DNA from: an uncultured Collinsella sp. | GTDB taxonomy: Bacteria; Actinomycetota; Coriobacteriia; Coriobacteriales; Coriobacteriaceae | Length of the DNA stretch: 6,021 bases | Direction of reading: 5' to 3' | Assembly: GCA_900545875.1 (NCBI GenBank) | Contig: URAQ01000112.1 | Coordinates: 1-6,021 of the forward strand | Shown here: piece after piece, positions 5,841-6,021 of the stretch | Position numbering within the stretch: position 1 is the first letter of the stretch | Layout of the letters: every line of letters begins with the position of its first letter | Notes under the pieces: model-generated | The model's input: only the letters and a program-made list of their open reading frames with translations | Databases searched by the model: none | Told to the model about the DNA's origin: nothing | Made by a program: the position numbers and the translations under genes

Positions 5841-6021
5841 ATGACGGAATCATTTGAGCAGATTGCCGCGCACAATGAAGAGCTCGCACGCGATATTGTC
5901 GAGCGTGCAAGCGTTCGTGGTGTGACGGTTTCGACGGCTGAATCTCTGACAGCGGGCATGATCGCCTCGACGATCGCCGATATCCCCGGTGCCTCGGCGG
6001 TGCTGCGCGGCGGTGCGGTGA
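5841..6021 (+). CDS. cinA: CinA-family nicotinamide-nucleotide amidohydrolase (PncC-type), 3'-truncated by the window edge
   Basis: Sixty codons are visible, running off the right edge. The product resembles the start of the CinA C-terminal (PncC) domain, which deamidates nicotinamide mononucleotide to nicotinate mononucleotide in pyridine nucleotide salvage. After a helical leader (residues 1-27) comes VTVSTAESLTAGMIASTIAD (28-47), then IPGASAVLRGGAV (48-60). This corresponds to the family pattern of AES-x-T-x-G followed by PG-S-S/A-x-x-x-x-G-G. ESLTAG replaces the ESCTGG of E. coli PncC; the Ser that acts as nucleophile in that family would be S35. The MoaB-like N-terminal domain of full CinA is absent, so this is a stand-alone PncC-type protein, though its position after pgsA is that of cinA in other bacteria. 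The ATG at 5841 has only a weak upstream AGGT (5827-5830); GGTAGG at 5834-5839 is too close. CTG at 5832 is the only in-frame alternative between the pgsA stop and the ATG. Confidence 0.88.
   Translation, partial: MTESFEQIAAHNEELARDIVERASVRGVTVSTAESLTAGMIASTIADIPGASAVLRGGAV

Overview
The window is a compact, co-directional, GC-rich run of housekeeping genes on the + strand. The order is ftsK/spoIIIE (3' part only), a rodZ-like gene, yajQ, rimO, pgsA and the start of a cinA-family gene. Protein style, SD sequences of the GAAAGGA / GGAGGA type and gene order suggest an actinobacterium, most likely a Coriobacteriia gut organism close to Collinsella. That assignment is from memory of protein similarity and is inference, not a search result. 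The block ftsK - RodZ-like - rimO - pgsA - cinA (often followed by recA) is a known conserved neighbourhood in Actinobacteria, and part of it (ymfM - pgsA - cinA - recA) also occurs in Bacillus.

Layout: 1-1766 encodes the linker, alpha/beta motor and gamma DNA-reading domain of the FtsK DNA translocase; its membrane domain lies upstream of the window. Its stop codon overlaps the ATG of the rodZ-like gene (1766-3280), which encodes an HTH - long disordered linker - single TM - DUF4115-like protein. After a 26-nt gap comes yajQ (3307-3804), after another 26-nt gap rimO (3831-5180), then pgsA from a GTG start 9 nt on (5190-5828), and 12 nt later a stand-alone CinA/PncC domain gene that runs off the right edge (5841-6021). 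No gap exceeds 26 nt and none contains a terminator or convincing promoter, so all six genes probably sit on one transcript.

Functionally the block combines chromosome segregation at the septum (FtsK), cell shape and envelope organisation (RodZ-like), ribosomal protein S12 modification (RimO), anionic phospholipid synthesis (PgsA), pyridine nucleotide salvage (CinA/PncC) and a nucleotide-binding protein of uncertain role (YajQ).

I see no mobile element, CRISPR array, RNA gene or defence system, and no evidence of a new multi-gene system. The most unusual object is the RodZ-like protein. Its cytoplasmic linker has arginine but no lysine and is rich in RG and Tyr, while its extracytoplasmic part is lysine-rich and ends in a Thr-Asp-Gly repeat and a Tyr/Asp tail. 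A smaller curiosity is that rimO, pgsA and cinA share one reading frame and are separated only by UAG stops.
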